A DNA stretch of 64,000 bases from Aphanothece sp. CMT-3BRIN-NPC111 (GCA_019359765.1 JAHHGU010000005.1:62001-126000), one strand, 5' to 3'; positions 45,022-54,377 are shown, counted from the first letter of the stretch. A program made the numbers and translations. The notes: a model not told the origin generated them from the sequence alone.

Positions 45022-45120
45022 GAATCAAACCTCTAATGGTGCTTGCCATAAAATCTATCCCTATACTATGAATGGCAACCCACCGCGCCTAGTCCTCGAT
45101 CGAGTACTCTTTTCGCCACC

Positions 45121-45885
45121 ATGACAATTTCCTTGAAGCTTTTATTTGAAGAAATTCACTTCATAAAGGATGAAAATGACCTGCGATCGCACTTGGTGCC
45201 AAAAATTGGTGAGTATTTTGCCGCCAAGCGAGCGGGGATCTTTTTCTTCGACCAGCTTTTAGCCGTTGGCGCAGCCTCTCCTTTGGAGAATCGCAATCTT
45301 CAAAAAGTTCTCAACGTTGCCCTATCTATTGAACATAATCCTGTGGCGCGTTACATAGCGGAGCGCCATACACCTGTACATGAAGGAGTGGTGACATCAC
45401 CCAAGGCATGGGCAATCATTTGTCCTCGCCCCGATCATTGGCATGTGATGGCAGGACCGATCATCGATCGCGGTCAATTAGTAGGCTCAGTGGGCTGCAC
45501 TCGTGAAAAATCAATGCCTGCCTTTAATAACCAAGATCTCGCTGATTTAAGTGCCATTTGTTTACACGTATCGGTTTGGACTGCAACTGTGCGATGCCCG
45601 CCAAGCGTAGCTTTGGAATCTCAGCGCCAACCGTTTACCAGCAGTCGATTAACGTCGCGTGAGTTGCAAATTGCCGAATTAGTTGCTTTGGGGCGAACCA
45701 ATGCAGAAATCGGGAATGAACTTTGGATTACGGAGAATTCTGTCAAGCAGGCTTTGAAGCGAATGTTCCGTAAGCTTGAGGTTTCCTCTCGTGCACAGAT
45801 GGTTGCACAGCTCTCTACGACGCAACACGATTTTCCAGGTGCAAAGCTATCTCCATCCAATTTGGTGCTGAATAGTCACCAGTAA
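45121..45885 (+). CDS. GAF-type sensor with LuxR helix-turn-helix
   Basis: 254 residues. A GAF-like domain at about 10-160 (RAGIFFFDQLLAVGAASPLE, VMAGPIIDRGQLVGSVGCTR) precedes a LuxR DNA-binding domain at about 180-238 (LTSRELQIAELVALGRTNAE, continuing IGNELWITENSVKQALKRMF). A one-component regulator. Placement divergent from the DJ-1 operon suggests that it controls it. ATG start at 45121. Confidence 0.88.
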   Translation: MTISLKLLFEEIHFIKDENDLRSHLVPKIGEYFAAKRAGIFFFDQLLAVGAASPLENRNLQKVLNVALSIEHNPVARYIAERHTPVHEGVVTSPKAWAIICPRPDHWHVMAGPIIDRGQLVGSVGCTREKSMPAFNNQDLADLSAICLHVSVWTATVRCPPSVALESQRQPFTSSRLTSRELQIAELVALGRTNAEIGNELWITENSVKQALKRMFRKLEVSSRAQMVAQLSTTQHDFPGAKLSPSNLVLNSHQ

Positions 45886-45984
45886 CCTTTTACTTGCGCC
45901 TTCACCGACCAACCAGTGGCATAACGTTCCGGCTGAGTAGCTGTCGATGACCTTTGCTATCTCCACAAACTTCAGCTTGCTGGC

Positions 45985-46137
45985 TTACGACCTAGTATAT
46001 AAAATCACAAGGTGCCCTGTTCCCGTTCCAATATCCAACACTGACTGCCCAGAACTCATCTGCGAATACTCAAGAAGACGGTGACAAATTTGCATATGCG
46101 ATTCGCCATTGTCGTAGGTTTGACTTGTGCCATCAAG
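45985..46137 (-). pseudogene. Fragment of a SAM-dependent methyltransferase
   Basis: On the minus strand the frame reads DGTSQTYDNGESHMQICHRL, then LEYSQMSSGQSVLDIGTGTG, HLVILYTRS, then TAA at 45985. VLDIGTGTGHL is motif I of class I methyltransferases. After the stop the same frame goes on with protein-like sequence (ASKLKFVEIAKVIDSYSAGT). There is no start or second half of the domain, so the gene is a remnant. Confidence 0.5.
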
Positions 46138-46225
46138 CGAGCGATCGCTGCTTCAGATATGGGCGGGCGATCGCGAGCGAGGGCAAATGGGTATTAGAGC
46201 CGTTAGGTTAAATTAGACTATCACG

Positions 46226-46935
46226 CTAACATTTTGGCTCCGAGTACACCAAAGCTCGAAATCGCTCATCATCCTGAATACTGTCAAAATCTGGGTTGTG
46301 TTTTGCTTCTCTTCGGCTACAACGGGGTGCAATATCAATCACTTTTTGCAGGTTATCAACTGCCTGTTCCACTTCACCTTGTATGGCGTAGTAGCAGGCT
46401 TTGGCGTAATAACCACTCTCATGTTTAGGATTTTGCTTAATCGCTTGTTCACACTCAGGAAGAGCTTCGGTATATCGACCAGATATTGCCAAGATAATGC
46501 CACAGTTCGCTTTGGATAACACTTCTTGAGGTTCTAAATTAATTGCCTCATCAATAGCGGCAATGGCTTTTTCAAAATTTTTGAGGAAACTCAATGTTAG
46601 TGCTTGAGAATTTAGGGTATCAAAATTATTAGGATCAAGTTCCAAGGCTCTATCGCCAGCGACAAGGGCTTCCTCATATCGCGTAGTGAATCTCCTCGGC
46701 TTATCCAAGCATTAACAGATTTGTGATCGAGGTCAATTGCTTTTTGAATATTTTCTCGTGCTTCCTCATAACGCTCTATATTAGCTAGTACGACCCCTTT
46801 ATTTATCCAAGCATTAACAGATTTTGGATCGATTTCAATCGCTTTTTGAAAACTTTTAAGTGCTTCTTCATGTCGCTTCAACTTGCCAAATGCAACACCC
46901 TGATTAATAAAAATGAGAGCATGACAAGCTCATAT
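46226..46935 (-). pseudogene. TPR-repeat protein gene, frameshifted and truncated
   Basis: Two overlapping frames carry adjoining TPR motifs. The upstream one (about 46926-46690) reads INQGVAFGKLKRHEEALKSF, then WINKGVVLANIERYEEAREN; the downstream one (to 46226) continues RYEEALVAGDRALELDPNNF and SGRYTEALPECEQAIKQNPK. Joining them needs one frameshift near 46685-46690. The upstream end has no ATG: a TGA lies in frame at about 46930. TPR scaffolds bind partner proteins; this copy is probably dead. Confidence 0.65.
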
Positions 46936-47021
46936 AACCGTGATACCCTGTGGCAATACGGCTGCCATCTTTGAGAACGTGAATTTCAATTTGGTCGCTT
47001 GTCCAGCACTCTACTCTCCGC

Positions 47022-47984
47022 TCACGTTGGCATCAATTGCTGAATGCGCTGTGGCTCCTCTCCCAGCCAGTCTAGATTCTGGGCTGTGCTGTCGAAAATT
47101 GATGAGGTTTTGAATGGCTCAAACTCCCCGCGTGATGCCGAAGAAGCGGTTTTTGCTAAGAGCGATCGCACCTGCTCCTCATCCATAGGCTGAAACGTCC
47201 GCACTGCTTCAAACGCTTGATCGAGAATCTCCATGCTGTCAATGCCCGTAATCACAACCGATGTGGGCAGATTCAGGGCATAGTGTAGACACTCAATTGG
47301 CGTTACAGTATTTGACCGTAAAAGAATACCGTTTGCCATGCTTTTCATGCCCAGAATGCCGATATTCTGTTTAACCAGTTCTGGCACAACCAGCTTCGCA
47401 AAGCTCCGGTAGTGTGCATCCATCACGTTCAGCGGTAACTGAGCCGCATCAAACTTAAACCCGCGATTGGCTGCAACTTCCAGCATATGCAGATGAATCT
47501 GGGGGTCTTTGTGCCCGGTGAAGCCAATGTATCGCAGCTTGCCAGCTTCACGCGCCTCCATTAAGGCAGCATTCGCCCCTTCTTCGTCAAAAACTCGATG
47601 CGGATCTTCAAACCGGAGAATTTCGTGGTGCTGAACGAGATCGATGCAATCAACTTGCAGGCGTTGCAGTGATTCGTCTAGCTGTCTTGCTGCTTCTTTC
47701 TTGGAGCGACCGTCGATTTTCGTCATCAGAAACACTTTGTCACGGTAGCCATCGCGGAGCGCTTTCCCCATGCGAATCTCGCTGGTTCCACCGTTGTAAT
47801 CCCAACTGTTATCCATAAAGGTAATGCCACGATCGATCGCTGTGCGAACAATACGGATACCCAGTTCCTCATCAACATACTTCAAGCCGATGTGCCAACC
47901 ACCGAGTCCGATCGCAGAAACTCTTTCTCCTGTACTGCCGAGAACTCGGTATAGCATTTCTGAGTTTGACATGCTTCCTGACAT
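47022..47984 (-). CDS. Aldo/keto reductase
   Basis: 320 residues. The AKR start MLYRVLGSTGERVSAIGLGG, catalytic ITFMDNSWDYNG (the Asp and Tyr are present), MTKIDG (Lys) and VQHHEI (His) fit the YghZ/Tas-like group. A C-terminal iron-sulfur extension is absent. Substrate unknown. The ATG at 47984 has AGGAG at 6 bases. Distinct in sequence from the reductase at 12484-13470. Confidence 0.9.
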   Translation of the reverse strand: MSGSMSNSEMLYRVLGSTGERVSAIGLGGWHIGLKYVDEELGIRIVRTAIDRGITFMDNSWDYNGGTSEIRMGKALRDGYRDKVFLMTKIDGRSKKEAARQLDESLQRLQVDCIDLVQHHEILRFEDPHRVFDEEGANAALMEAREAGKLRYIGFTGHKDPQIHLHMLEVAANRGFKFDAAQLPLNVMDAHYRSFAKLVVPELVKQNIGILGMKSMANGILLRSNTVTPIECLHYALNLPTSVVITGIDSMEILDQAFEAVRTFQPMDEEQVRSLLAKTASSASRGEFEPFKTSSIFDSTAQNLDWLGEEPQRIQQLMPT

Positions 47985-48123
47985 CTTTGCTCCTTGTATG
48001 CCAGCTACTGGTTAAGTACACATAGCTGTGAGCTAATTCAAACACAAGGAAAAGTTCACGATATCTTCCTAAGGACACACTAGCTCTGGCTGTATCATCT
48101 ATCTCCAAACTCCCCATACTTGA

Positions 48124-49374
48124 TTAGGTTTTTACATGAACTGGCCAGACACCAAAAGCTACCAACCGCGCCGGGAGGTCGCGCAGTATCGGCAGGCGGA
48201 GAAAAGCTGGCGGCTTAAATGACTGCCCGGAGTTGAGAACAGGGGCGAATATCTGCTGCTGGATAAAGGACTGAAACGCCTGAATAATCCGTATCGGCCA
48301 CTCGCGCTGACGCTGTACTTTAGCCAAATCACGCAGCTGCACCTTGCCAGCTTTGAAGGGACGGCTAAGTACATTTGCGGCGACAACAGCATCCTGAATA
48401 GCATAGTTAATACCGACTCCGCCGACTGGAGACATCACATGGGCGGCATCACCAATCAAAAGTAGTCCCGGACGATACCAGCGGGGAAGGCGACTAGATT
48501 CAACTGAGAGAAACGCTACTTGCGACCAATCTTTCAGCTGTTCCACGCGATCGCTTAATTCCGGCACCACTTCTGCAATCGACTGTCGCAGCGCCTCTAT
48601 ACCAGCAGCACGAATTTTTTGATAACCGCCTTTGGGGATGACGTAGGCCATCTGCCACTGGTCAGAGCGCTCGAGCATAACTACTATATGACCGCTACCT
48701 ATGCGGCCGATCCCTCCCTCATGGTCTTCTGGCTTCCGGGGCAGGCGGAACCAGATCACATCCATCGGCGGCGAGGTTCCTACAGCTTCAAAGCCAGCCA
48801 GTTGCCGAATACGAGAGTGGCGACCGTCCGCAGCGACAGTAAGCTGCGCCCTAACTTCGTGCCAGCCACCGTGTCCCCGATATCGCACACCTTTGATTAT
48901 CCCGTCTTCCTCAATTAGCTCCTGTACGTTCGCGCCCATCACTAGCTGAAAGTTGGGATAACGTTTCGCCTCCTCTGTAATCAACTCCAGGAAGTGTACC
49001 TGAGGAAGCATCATAATGTAGGGGTACTTCGTCTTCAGGTGACTAAAATCAGCAAGAGTGACGGCATCCTGATCAGTTTGAATGCTAAGAGTGTGAAGCT
49101 TGCTGTGGGGCAGCTGAAGCAAGCGGTCAGCCAGACCTAGTTCTTCCATAATTTCCATAATCGAAGGGTGAACAGTGTCACCCCGGAAGTCGCGGTCAAA
49201 GTCTTTGTGCGCCTCCAGCAGCATCACTGAGATGCCCTGACGTGCCAGCATTAGTGCCAACACAGCCCCGGCAGGTCCTCCTCCCACAATGCAGCAGTCC
49301 GTTTGTTGAACATCGTGTCCTGTTGGAGTCTGGTTTAATTCCTGATTTTGAAAAGAGGTGGTGTCCATAGCCAT
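48124..49374 (-). CDS. FAD-dependent monooxygenase (PHBH-type)
   Basis: 416 residues. DCCIVGGGPAGAVLALMLARQG is the FAD dinucleotide fold, followed by the second FAD motif GDAAHVMSPVGGVGINYAI (about residues 305-323) and the DG motif VAADGRHSRIRQLAG. It hydroxylates or epoxidises an aromatic or isoprenoid substrate, unknown here. The first ATG is 49374; the second (49368, MDTTSFQNQELN) is better spaced, 8 bases, from AGGAG. A TetR-type operator lies 11 bases upstream of 49374. Confidence 0.92.
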   Translation of the reverse strand: MAMDTTSFQNQELNQTPTGHDVQQTDCCIVGGGPAGAVLALMLARQGISVMLLEAHKDFDRDFRGDTVHPSIMEIMEELGLADRLLQLPHSKLHTLSIQTDQDAVTLADFSHLKTKYPYIMMLPQVHFLELITEEAKRYPNFQLVMGANVQELIEEDGIIKGVRYRGHGGWHEVRAQLTVAADGRHSRIRQLAGFEAVGTSPPMDVIWFRLPRKPEDHEGGIGRIGSGHIVVMLERSDQWQMAYVIPKGGYQKIRAAGIEALRQSIAEVVPELSDRVEQLKDWSQVAFLSVESSRLPRWYRPGLLLIGDAAHVMSPVGGVGINYAIQDAVVAANVLSRPFKAGKVQLRDLAKVQRQREWPIRIIQAFQSFIQQQIFAPVLNSGQSFKPPAFLRLPILRDLPARLVAFGVWPVHVKT

Positions 49375-49385
49375 AGCTCCTAAAG

Positions 49386-49405
49386 TTTGATTGATTGGTT
49401 AATCA
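49386..49405. promoter_or_regulatory. TetR-type operator before the FAD monooxygenase
   Basis: TTGATTGATTGGTTAATCAA, a 20-base imperfect palindrome 11 bases before the monooxygenase start. It differs at two positions from the site before the TetR gene at 50104-50123. Shared sequence and position imply that the TetR protein regulates both genes. Confidence 0.75.
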
Positions 49406-49458
49406 ATATGTGAACAAAGAAAGACGGCTTACTTACGAAATACAACTTCGTATTTCTA

Positions 49459-50091
49459 CTAATTGGCATCTTTGCTGGGTATCTGCATACCCCGCAGGAA
49501 AACCTCAACTACAGTTTTCACCATAGTCTCGGCGCTGAGAGTGCTGGTGTCCGGCTGCGGAAACACCTCGCGGGTGATAACAAAAGCAAGCAGGGGACCA
49601 ATGAAACAGCGTGCTGCCGCTCCTGGGTCCATGGGACGCAGTACACCTACATCCATCTGCTGCGCCAGATAACGAGTTAAAAAGGCAAAACCGCGACCCG
49701 GCCCAATGGTATTGACCATTTGAGCCACCAAGGGCTGCCGAATCGCTTCGCCCAACATCAACTTGACTAGGGCTACGGAGGTAGGATTATCCACTACTTT
49801 GAGAAATGTGCTGGCAAAGAGGGTAAGGGCATCCTCTGGTGCTAATGCCATCATTTCCTCACTTTTGGTGAGCAATTGCAGCACTGGCAGACGCTGCTCC
49901 ACAACTTGCCGAAACAAATCGCTCTTATCTTTAAAGTAGTGGTAAATCAGTCCCGGTGAGCCAATAGAAGAGGCTGAGGCAATATCCTTATTGGTCGCTT
50001 TCTCAAAGCCTTTGCTGGCAAAGACCTGTAAAGCACCGTCAATAATTTGCTGCCGCCGACTCTCGAAGTCTTGCTCGCCCCGTGAAGCCAT
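49459..50091 (-). CDS. TetR/AcrR-family repressor
   Basis: 210 residues. The N-terminal helix-turn-helix (RRQQIIDGALQVFASKGFEK, continuing ATNKDIASASSIGSPGLIYHYF) is followed by a ligand-binding helical domain (about 60-205). Its gene lies upstream of the monooxygenase gene on the same strand. Copies of the same palindrome are before each gene, indicating autoregulation and control of the monooxygenase. Ligand unknown. Confidence 0.92.
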   Translation of the reverse strand: MASRGEQDFESRRQQIIDGALQVFASKGFEKATNKDIASASSIGSPGLIYHYFKDKSDLFRQVVEQRLPVLQLLTKSEEMMALAPEDALTLFASTFLKVVDNPTSVALVKLMLGEAIRQPLVAQMVNTIGPGRGFAFLTRYLAQQMDVGVLRPMDPGAAARCFIGPLLAFVITREVFPQPDTSTLSAETMVKTVVEVFLRGMQIPSKDAN

Positions 50092-50103
50092 GACTTTTTT
50101 TTG

Positions 50104-50123
50104 TTGATTGACTGATTAATCAA
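50104..50123. promoter_or_regulatory. TetR-type operator before the TetR gene
   Basis: TTGATTGACTGATTAATCAA, 12 bases before the repressor ATG on the minus strand. Compare 49386-49405: consensus TTGATTGAYTGRTTAATCAA. Confidence 0.75.
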
Positions 50124-50288
50124 ATTATAAAGCATGGATTAATTAGTTGCAACACAGTGCAAAATCAAGTCGATTGTCAAAGTAGGATGGGATTAGACTG
50201 ATACCTACGGCTCTGTCCGCGAACGAGCTTCATTTATCTGCATCACCTGAAGAGGTGATTTTAAACAATCTCATCTGTGGGAAAGACT

Positions 50289-51614
50289 GTGGCACAGGTT
50301 GTTATCGAAAACGTTTACAAAAGCTTTTCAGCTCAGAAGCAAGAGCGGGTTGTCACACCAGTAACAGCAGAACCTCTACTTACTCCAGTAGATGAAGCAC
50401 CAGCGATCGCACTAGACCAGTCTTCACCCTCGTCTGGCGCGACTAACGTCTTGCGGCGCATCAATCTGGGGGTGCAAGATGGGGAATTTATGGTGCTGGT
50501 GGGACCTTCTGGCTGCGGGAAAAGTACGCTGTTACGCTTAATTGCTGGGCTGGAGGAGTTGACAGGGGGAAATATTTGGGTGGGCGATCGCTTAGTCAAT
50601 GACCTACCCCCCAAGGAACGAGACATCGCCATGGTGTTTCAGAATTACGCTCTTTATCCCCATATGACCGTTTATAACAACATTGCCTTTGGACTGCGAC
50701 GAGCAAGTAGGGGAGCAGGGGAACAGAGGAGTAGGGGAGCCGGAAGCAAAAAATCTTTACCTATCTGGGCAGAAAATATGGCGGTGGGGATGACGCGATC
50801 GCTCCCCAAAGGACTGCGCTACATGACTGAGCGCGAGAAAGCCGTTGATAAGCAGGTGCGTAATGTAGCCCAGCTGCTGCAAATGGAATCGCTCTTAGAC
50901 CGATTACCGAAACAACTATCTGGGGGACAAAGGCAGCGGGTGGCATTGGGACGCGCGATCGCTCGTAACCCCCAAGTGTTTTTAATGGATGAACCGCTTT
51001 CTAACTTAGACGCCAAACTGCGGGCAGAAACTCGCGCTCAAATCGTCAAACTCCAGCGTCAATTAGGCACGACAACTATATATGTCACCCACGATCAGAC
51101 AGAAGCGATGACGATGGGCGATCGCATTGCTGTCATGAATGCTGGTCAAATTCAGCAACTCGACTCACCACTGGAACTATACAACCGCCCAGCAAATCGG
51201 TTTGTGGCGGAATTTATTGGTTCACCGCCGATGAATTTTATCCCAGTGCAGGTGAAAGCGCCTCTTTTAATTACCCATGAGCCGTTTCGTCTCACCCTCC
51301 CAGAAGTCTGGGCATCTATATTACAACAATACGATGGGCGATCGCTGCTTTTGGGCATCCGGCCAGAACATCTCAGCATCGGCGTTCCCGCCCCCAAAAA
51401 TCTATCAGTACAAGTTGACCTCGTGGAAGCTTTGGGCAACGAAACCTTTTTATCTGTTCATCTCACCGATGCTACCGCTAGTGCCCCTAATTTACAGGTA
51501 CGCATTCCCCCAGATCGACCTGTAAGAATGGGTGACCAACTGTGGTTATCAATAGCGACAGATAAGATTCATCTATTTGACTCCCAGTCCGGCCTAGCGG
51601 TACATCCCAGTTAG
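50289..51614 (+). CDS. Sugar ABC-transporter ATPase (UgpC/MalK type) with insertion
   Basis: About 441 residues. Walker A GPSGCGKSTLLRLIAG, Q-loop VFQNYALYPHMTV, signature LSGGQRQRVALGRAI, Walker B VFLMDEPLSNLD and H-loop YVTHDQTEAM are complete; a TOBE domain follows (about 335-430). Two extra stretches are unusual: about 37 residues before the first strand (SAQKQERVVTPVTAEPLLTP...) and about 40 before REKAVDKQVR, the latter encoded by a GGGGAGCAGGGG-like DNA repeat. Start GTG 50289 (VAQVVIENVYKSF); GTG 50277 is possible. No permease genes are adjacent. Confidence 0.9.
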   Translation: MAQVVIENVYKSFSAQKQERVVTPVTAEPLLTPVDEAPAIALDQSSPSSGATNVLRRINLGVQDGEFMVLVGPSGCGKSTLLRLIAGLEELTGGNIWVGDRLVNDLPPKERDIAMVFQNYALYPHMTVYNNIAFGLRRASRGAGEQRSRGAGSKKSLPIWAENMAVGMTRSLPKGLRYMTEREKAVDKQVRNVAQLLQMESLLDRLPKQLSGGQRQRVALGRAIARNPQVFLMDEPLSNLDAKLRAETRAQIVKLQRQLGTTTIYVTHDQTEAMTMGDRIAVMNAGQIQQLDSPLELYNRPANRFVAEFIGSPPMNFIPVQVKAPLLITHEPFRLTLPEVWASILQQYDGRSLLLGIRPEHLSIGVPAPKNLSVQVDLVEALGNETFLSVHLTDATASAPNLQVRIPPDRPVRMGDQLWLSIATDKIHLFDSQSGLAVHPS

Positions 51615-51724
51615 TTTTGAGCCTTCCAGTTTTAAGAGTAACTACTTCGCCTTTTGGTAGTCGAAGTTATACTCTAATAACAGTTTATATTCAGAGTTTA
51701 ACGATTGATTGAAAGGCTTTTTGT

Positions 51725-53518
51725 TCATGATTTTCCGATATCATCTTCTGTATCTACAGATTCATCCGCATTAATGTTGTAGAGGAACTTAGCTCTCATA
51801 GCATTAAGAGCGCTTTCATTAGCCAACCTTACGATAGCTTTCCTTAAACGCTGAAATGCAACAATATTACCTATATCAATGTATGGTCTAATCATTTTTA
51901 TTAAATCTGGATGATCCTCTTGAAGCCATGTATAATAGTCATCGACAGTACAGCTATTTAGAAAGTCAATTTCTTCTGGAGACCAGCCTTGTCTTTCTAA
52001 AATTCTACTTAATACTTGCGTGATGTTCTGTTTTTCATCAGTTACAACTATCTTTTGTTCTAACTCAGCTGATAAATCAGGAAATTCAACGACGTAATTA
52101 CGTAGAGCTTTCAATAAACTTGTTTCTACATTATCTATCATATTTTTTATAAATAATTTTTTGTATTCAGAAATATCTGCCCTAACCGCCGCTGCTAAGT
52201 TTTCTAGTCTATCAAAATCCTTAAGAGATAAATCACAATGATGATTTTCAAGGAATTTAAAAATTTCCGTATATATTTCTTGTTCACAAGAACCAAACGA
52301 ACTATAGTATGGTTCCCAAATAGTATGAAATTTTTCAATAACTTGTTTCTCTTTTTCCTTTTGGTTTAGAGCCTTACCTTTTTCATGAAAATTTTTGGAA
52401 CTAAATAAGGAAGTATCAACAAACTGAATAATTTCTTTATCAACCTCTAAAGGACTATATCCAAATTTAATGAGTGTATTTATTAAGTCCATTTGATTTT
52501 TATAACTTTCTGAATTTTCATTTAAAGATCGATATATTGAGTAATTAATGAAAGAAACTACTGTGTCGATATTAATATCAAGCTCGCTATCAAGTTTTGC
52601 TAAAGAAATAATAATAATATTTTTTATAACCTGATTGCGTAAGCTAGATTGCCAATCTAACATTGATGGCCTAAACTTATTTAAAATAAATTTAATTTTG
52701 CGTATAACACGAATATTATTTGTATGGGAAAGTCTTAATACTTCTTGAACAACCTCTCTATCTTGATCATTTATATCAAATCCAAAATCTAAGTTCTCTT
52801 CTACTGTTGGCTTAAGTGCAACTTCAATATCAATTACTTTTTCTCTATATTCCTGCAAATATTTTTTTGATTCTTCATCAAGCTGATCTTCGTTATAGAT
52901 TAAAATAACCCTACACTCCAATTCTTGAACTAGATATTCCACAAATCCAAGTAGTTCATCTAGCTGAAGTTTTGATTTCCTTTCAAGATCATCAATGCAT
53001 ACAATAAAATTTTTAATAGTATTGAAAATTAAGTTTAGGGCTAAATCACCTGCTATTGATATCACTGCTCCTGCTACTGGCAATGAAGGTATCCAACCTG
53101 CTAATTGGCTTTCTAACTTAATGTTCCCTAAATTAGGAATTCTATCTATTCTATCTGAATTACGAGTTTTAAACTTTAAAGCTGAGCCTATCCATCTAAT
53201 AAACCGATTTCTTGCGTATGTATCTATCGGAGTTGGGGTTAAGCTTGTGTTAACTTGTTTGTCAATATTATCTATTTTATTCAAATTCGATAAAAGTTGA
53301 GATTTTAACTGAGCAATGGAAGACAAACCAAAAACAGATGCATAACATTTTTTTTGCTGTTCTAATAAAAAATTTTGCACTAAATGAGTTTTACCTACCC
53401 CCCATTTTCCTTTAATAGCTAAGACTTTTAATTCTTGGTTATCGAGAAAAAATTTGATTACTTCGCTAACTTCCCCTCTATTCATTCCCGATTCTGGTTT
53501 AGCTTTATTTTCAGACAT
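51725..53518 (-). CDS. KAP-type P-loop NTPase
   Basis: About 597 residues. Walker A GKWGVGKTHLV (about residue 41 of the long form), Walker B FIVCIDDLERKS (about 190). A hydrophobic stretch (IPSLPVAGAVISIAGDLALN) lies between them, as in KAP proteins, which have membrane segments inserted in the P-loop domain. The remaining two-thirds is helical with no other domain recognised. GGAG precedes ATG 53518 (MSENKAKPES) at 6 bases, better than 53530. Composition is clearly AT-richer than neighbours. KAP ATPases occur in phage-exclusion genes such as PifA. Confidence 0.8.
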   Translation of the reverse strand: MSENKAKPESGMNRGEVSEVIKFFLDNQELKVLAIKGKWGVGKTHLVQNFLLEQQKKCYASVFGLSSIAQLKSQLLSNLNKIDNIDKQVNTSLTPTPIDTYARNRFIRWIGSALKFKTRNSDRIDRIPNLGNIKLESQLAGWIPSLPVAGAVISIAGDLALNLIFNTIKNFIVCIDDLERKSKLQLDELLGFVEYLVQELECRVILIYNEDQLDEESKKYLQEYREKVIDIEVALKPTVEENLDFGFDINDQDREVVQEVLRLSHTNNIRVIRKIKFILNKFRPSMLDWQSSLRNQVIKNIIIISLAKLDSELDINIDTVVSFINYSIYRSLNENSESYKNQMDLINTLIKFGYSPLEVDKEIIQFVDTSLFSSKNFHEKGKALNQKEKEKQVIEKFHTIWEPYYSSFGSCEQEIYTEIFKFLENHHCDLSLKDFDRLENLAAAVRADISEYKKLFIKNMIDNVETSLLKALRNYVVEFPDLSAELEQKIVVTDEKQNITQVLSRILERQGWSPEEIDFLNSCTVDDYYTWLQEDHPDLIKMIRPYIDIGNIVAFQRLRKAIVRLANESALNAMRAKFLYNINADESVDTEDDIGKS

Positions 53519-53530
53519 AAGCTGCTCCAT

Positions 53531-54085
53531 TTTATTTTAAAATAAAACTTTCACATCTTAAACCTTAACATTTGCTAAAAGGAAACGACTGAGAAAATTT
53601 GCATAACTTGAGCGATCGCTAATCCTAAAATACTTTAACTGCTCCAATCTGGGGAAAAGTTGCTATAACTCATCAGTTGAACGCAGTACCAGAGCAGTTA
53701 TAGCGTAGGTTGGGTTGAGGCACGAAACCCAACGTCAAACATCAATAAAGGTTTGATGGGTAACCCTCGCGTTCTACCCATCCTATAAATAATTAAGTGT
53801 CTCTATTTATCTCCTGATCAACTCTCAATTAGCCTCTCTATCTGTGGCTATTCAAATACTCATAGCAATTTAACCCGTTAATCGTACTATTCCTGAGCCT
53901 TGGTGAATCGTACACTTGTTGGCAGCAACTATCCATAGGCATATAATCTAATATTTATTGAGCAATACCTACGGTCAAATACACTTACTTCGATGAATAC
54001 CTTCTAACCTCCGACGGATACTCTTCAGCACCTTACTTGTTACATTTATTTACATAACTAAGTAAGAGTTAACAGAGGGTCAATC
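53531..54085. other. Spacer with TTGGGTT stem-loop
   Basis: No gene. About 53708-53732, GTTGGGTT and AAACCCAAC form a stem around GAGGCACG, akin to the repeat ends at 25175. The right part should contain the hli promoter, and the left part the KAP NTPase promoter. Confidence 0.5.
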
Positions 54086-54274
54086 ATGCAAAACACAACA
54101 AAAACGATTACGCCCCCGATCGCGGATGCCGCCGATCGCAATGCCTGGAAAGCTGGCTTTACTCCTCAAGCCGAAATTTGGAATGGTCGTCTAGCGATGC
54201 TCGGCTTTGCAGCGGCTCTAATAATAGAACTACTTTCTGGCCAAGGTGTTCTCCACTTCTGGGGTTTACTGTAG
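54086..54274 (+). CDS. hli: High-light-inducible protein (Hli/SCP)
   Basis: 62 residues. One CAB-like helix with the chlorophyll-binding motif [20 protein letters not shown] (Glu, Asn and Arg ligands present). It is a one-helix protein of thylakoids, made under high light and other stresses to bind chlorophyll and help photosystem II assembly. GAGGG precedes the ATG at about 6 bases. It is followed by a terminator. Confidence 0.95.
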   Translation: MQNTTKTITPPIADAADRNAWKAGFTPQAEIWNGRLAMLGFAAALIIELLSGQGVLHFWGLL

Positions 54275-54293
54275 GTTGAAAAAGGGGCTATAT

Positions 54294-54316
54294 AAACCTG
54301 ATTCGCTATCAGGTTT
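54294..54316 (+). terminator. Terminator of hli
   Basis: AAACCTGAT and ATCAGGTTT pair around TCGCT and are followed by TT, 20 bases after the hli stop. Confidence 0.75.
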
Positions 54317-54330
54317 TTGCTCAAAAAAAA

Positions 54331-54346
54331 GCCCCCAGATGGGGGC
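54331..54346 (-). terminator. Terminator of the ctaCDE operon
   Basis: GCCCCC-AGAT-GGGGGC, and on the minus strand it is followed by TTTTTTTT. It lies 32 bases after the ctaE stop. It can also act weakly for the plus strand. Confidence 0.85.
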
Positions 54347-54377
54347 TTTCTTATTAAGAAAAAGTAGAGCAAAATGC

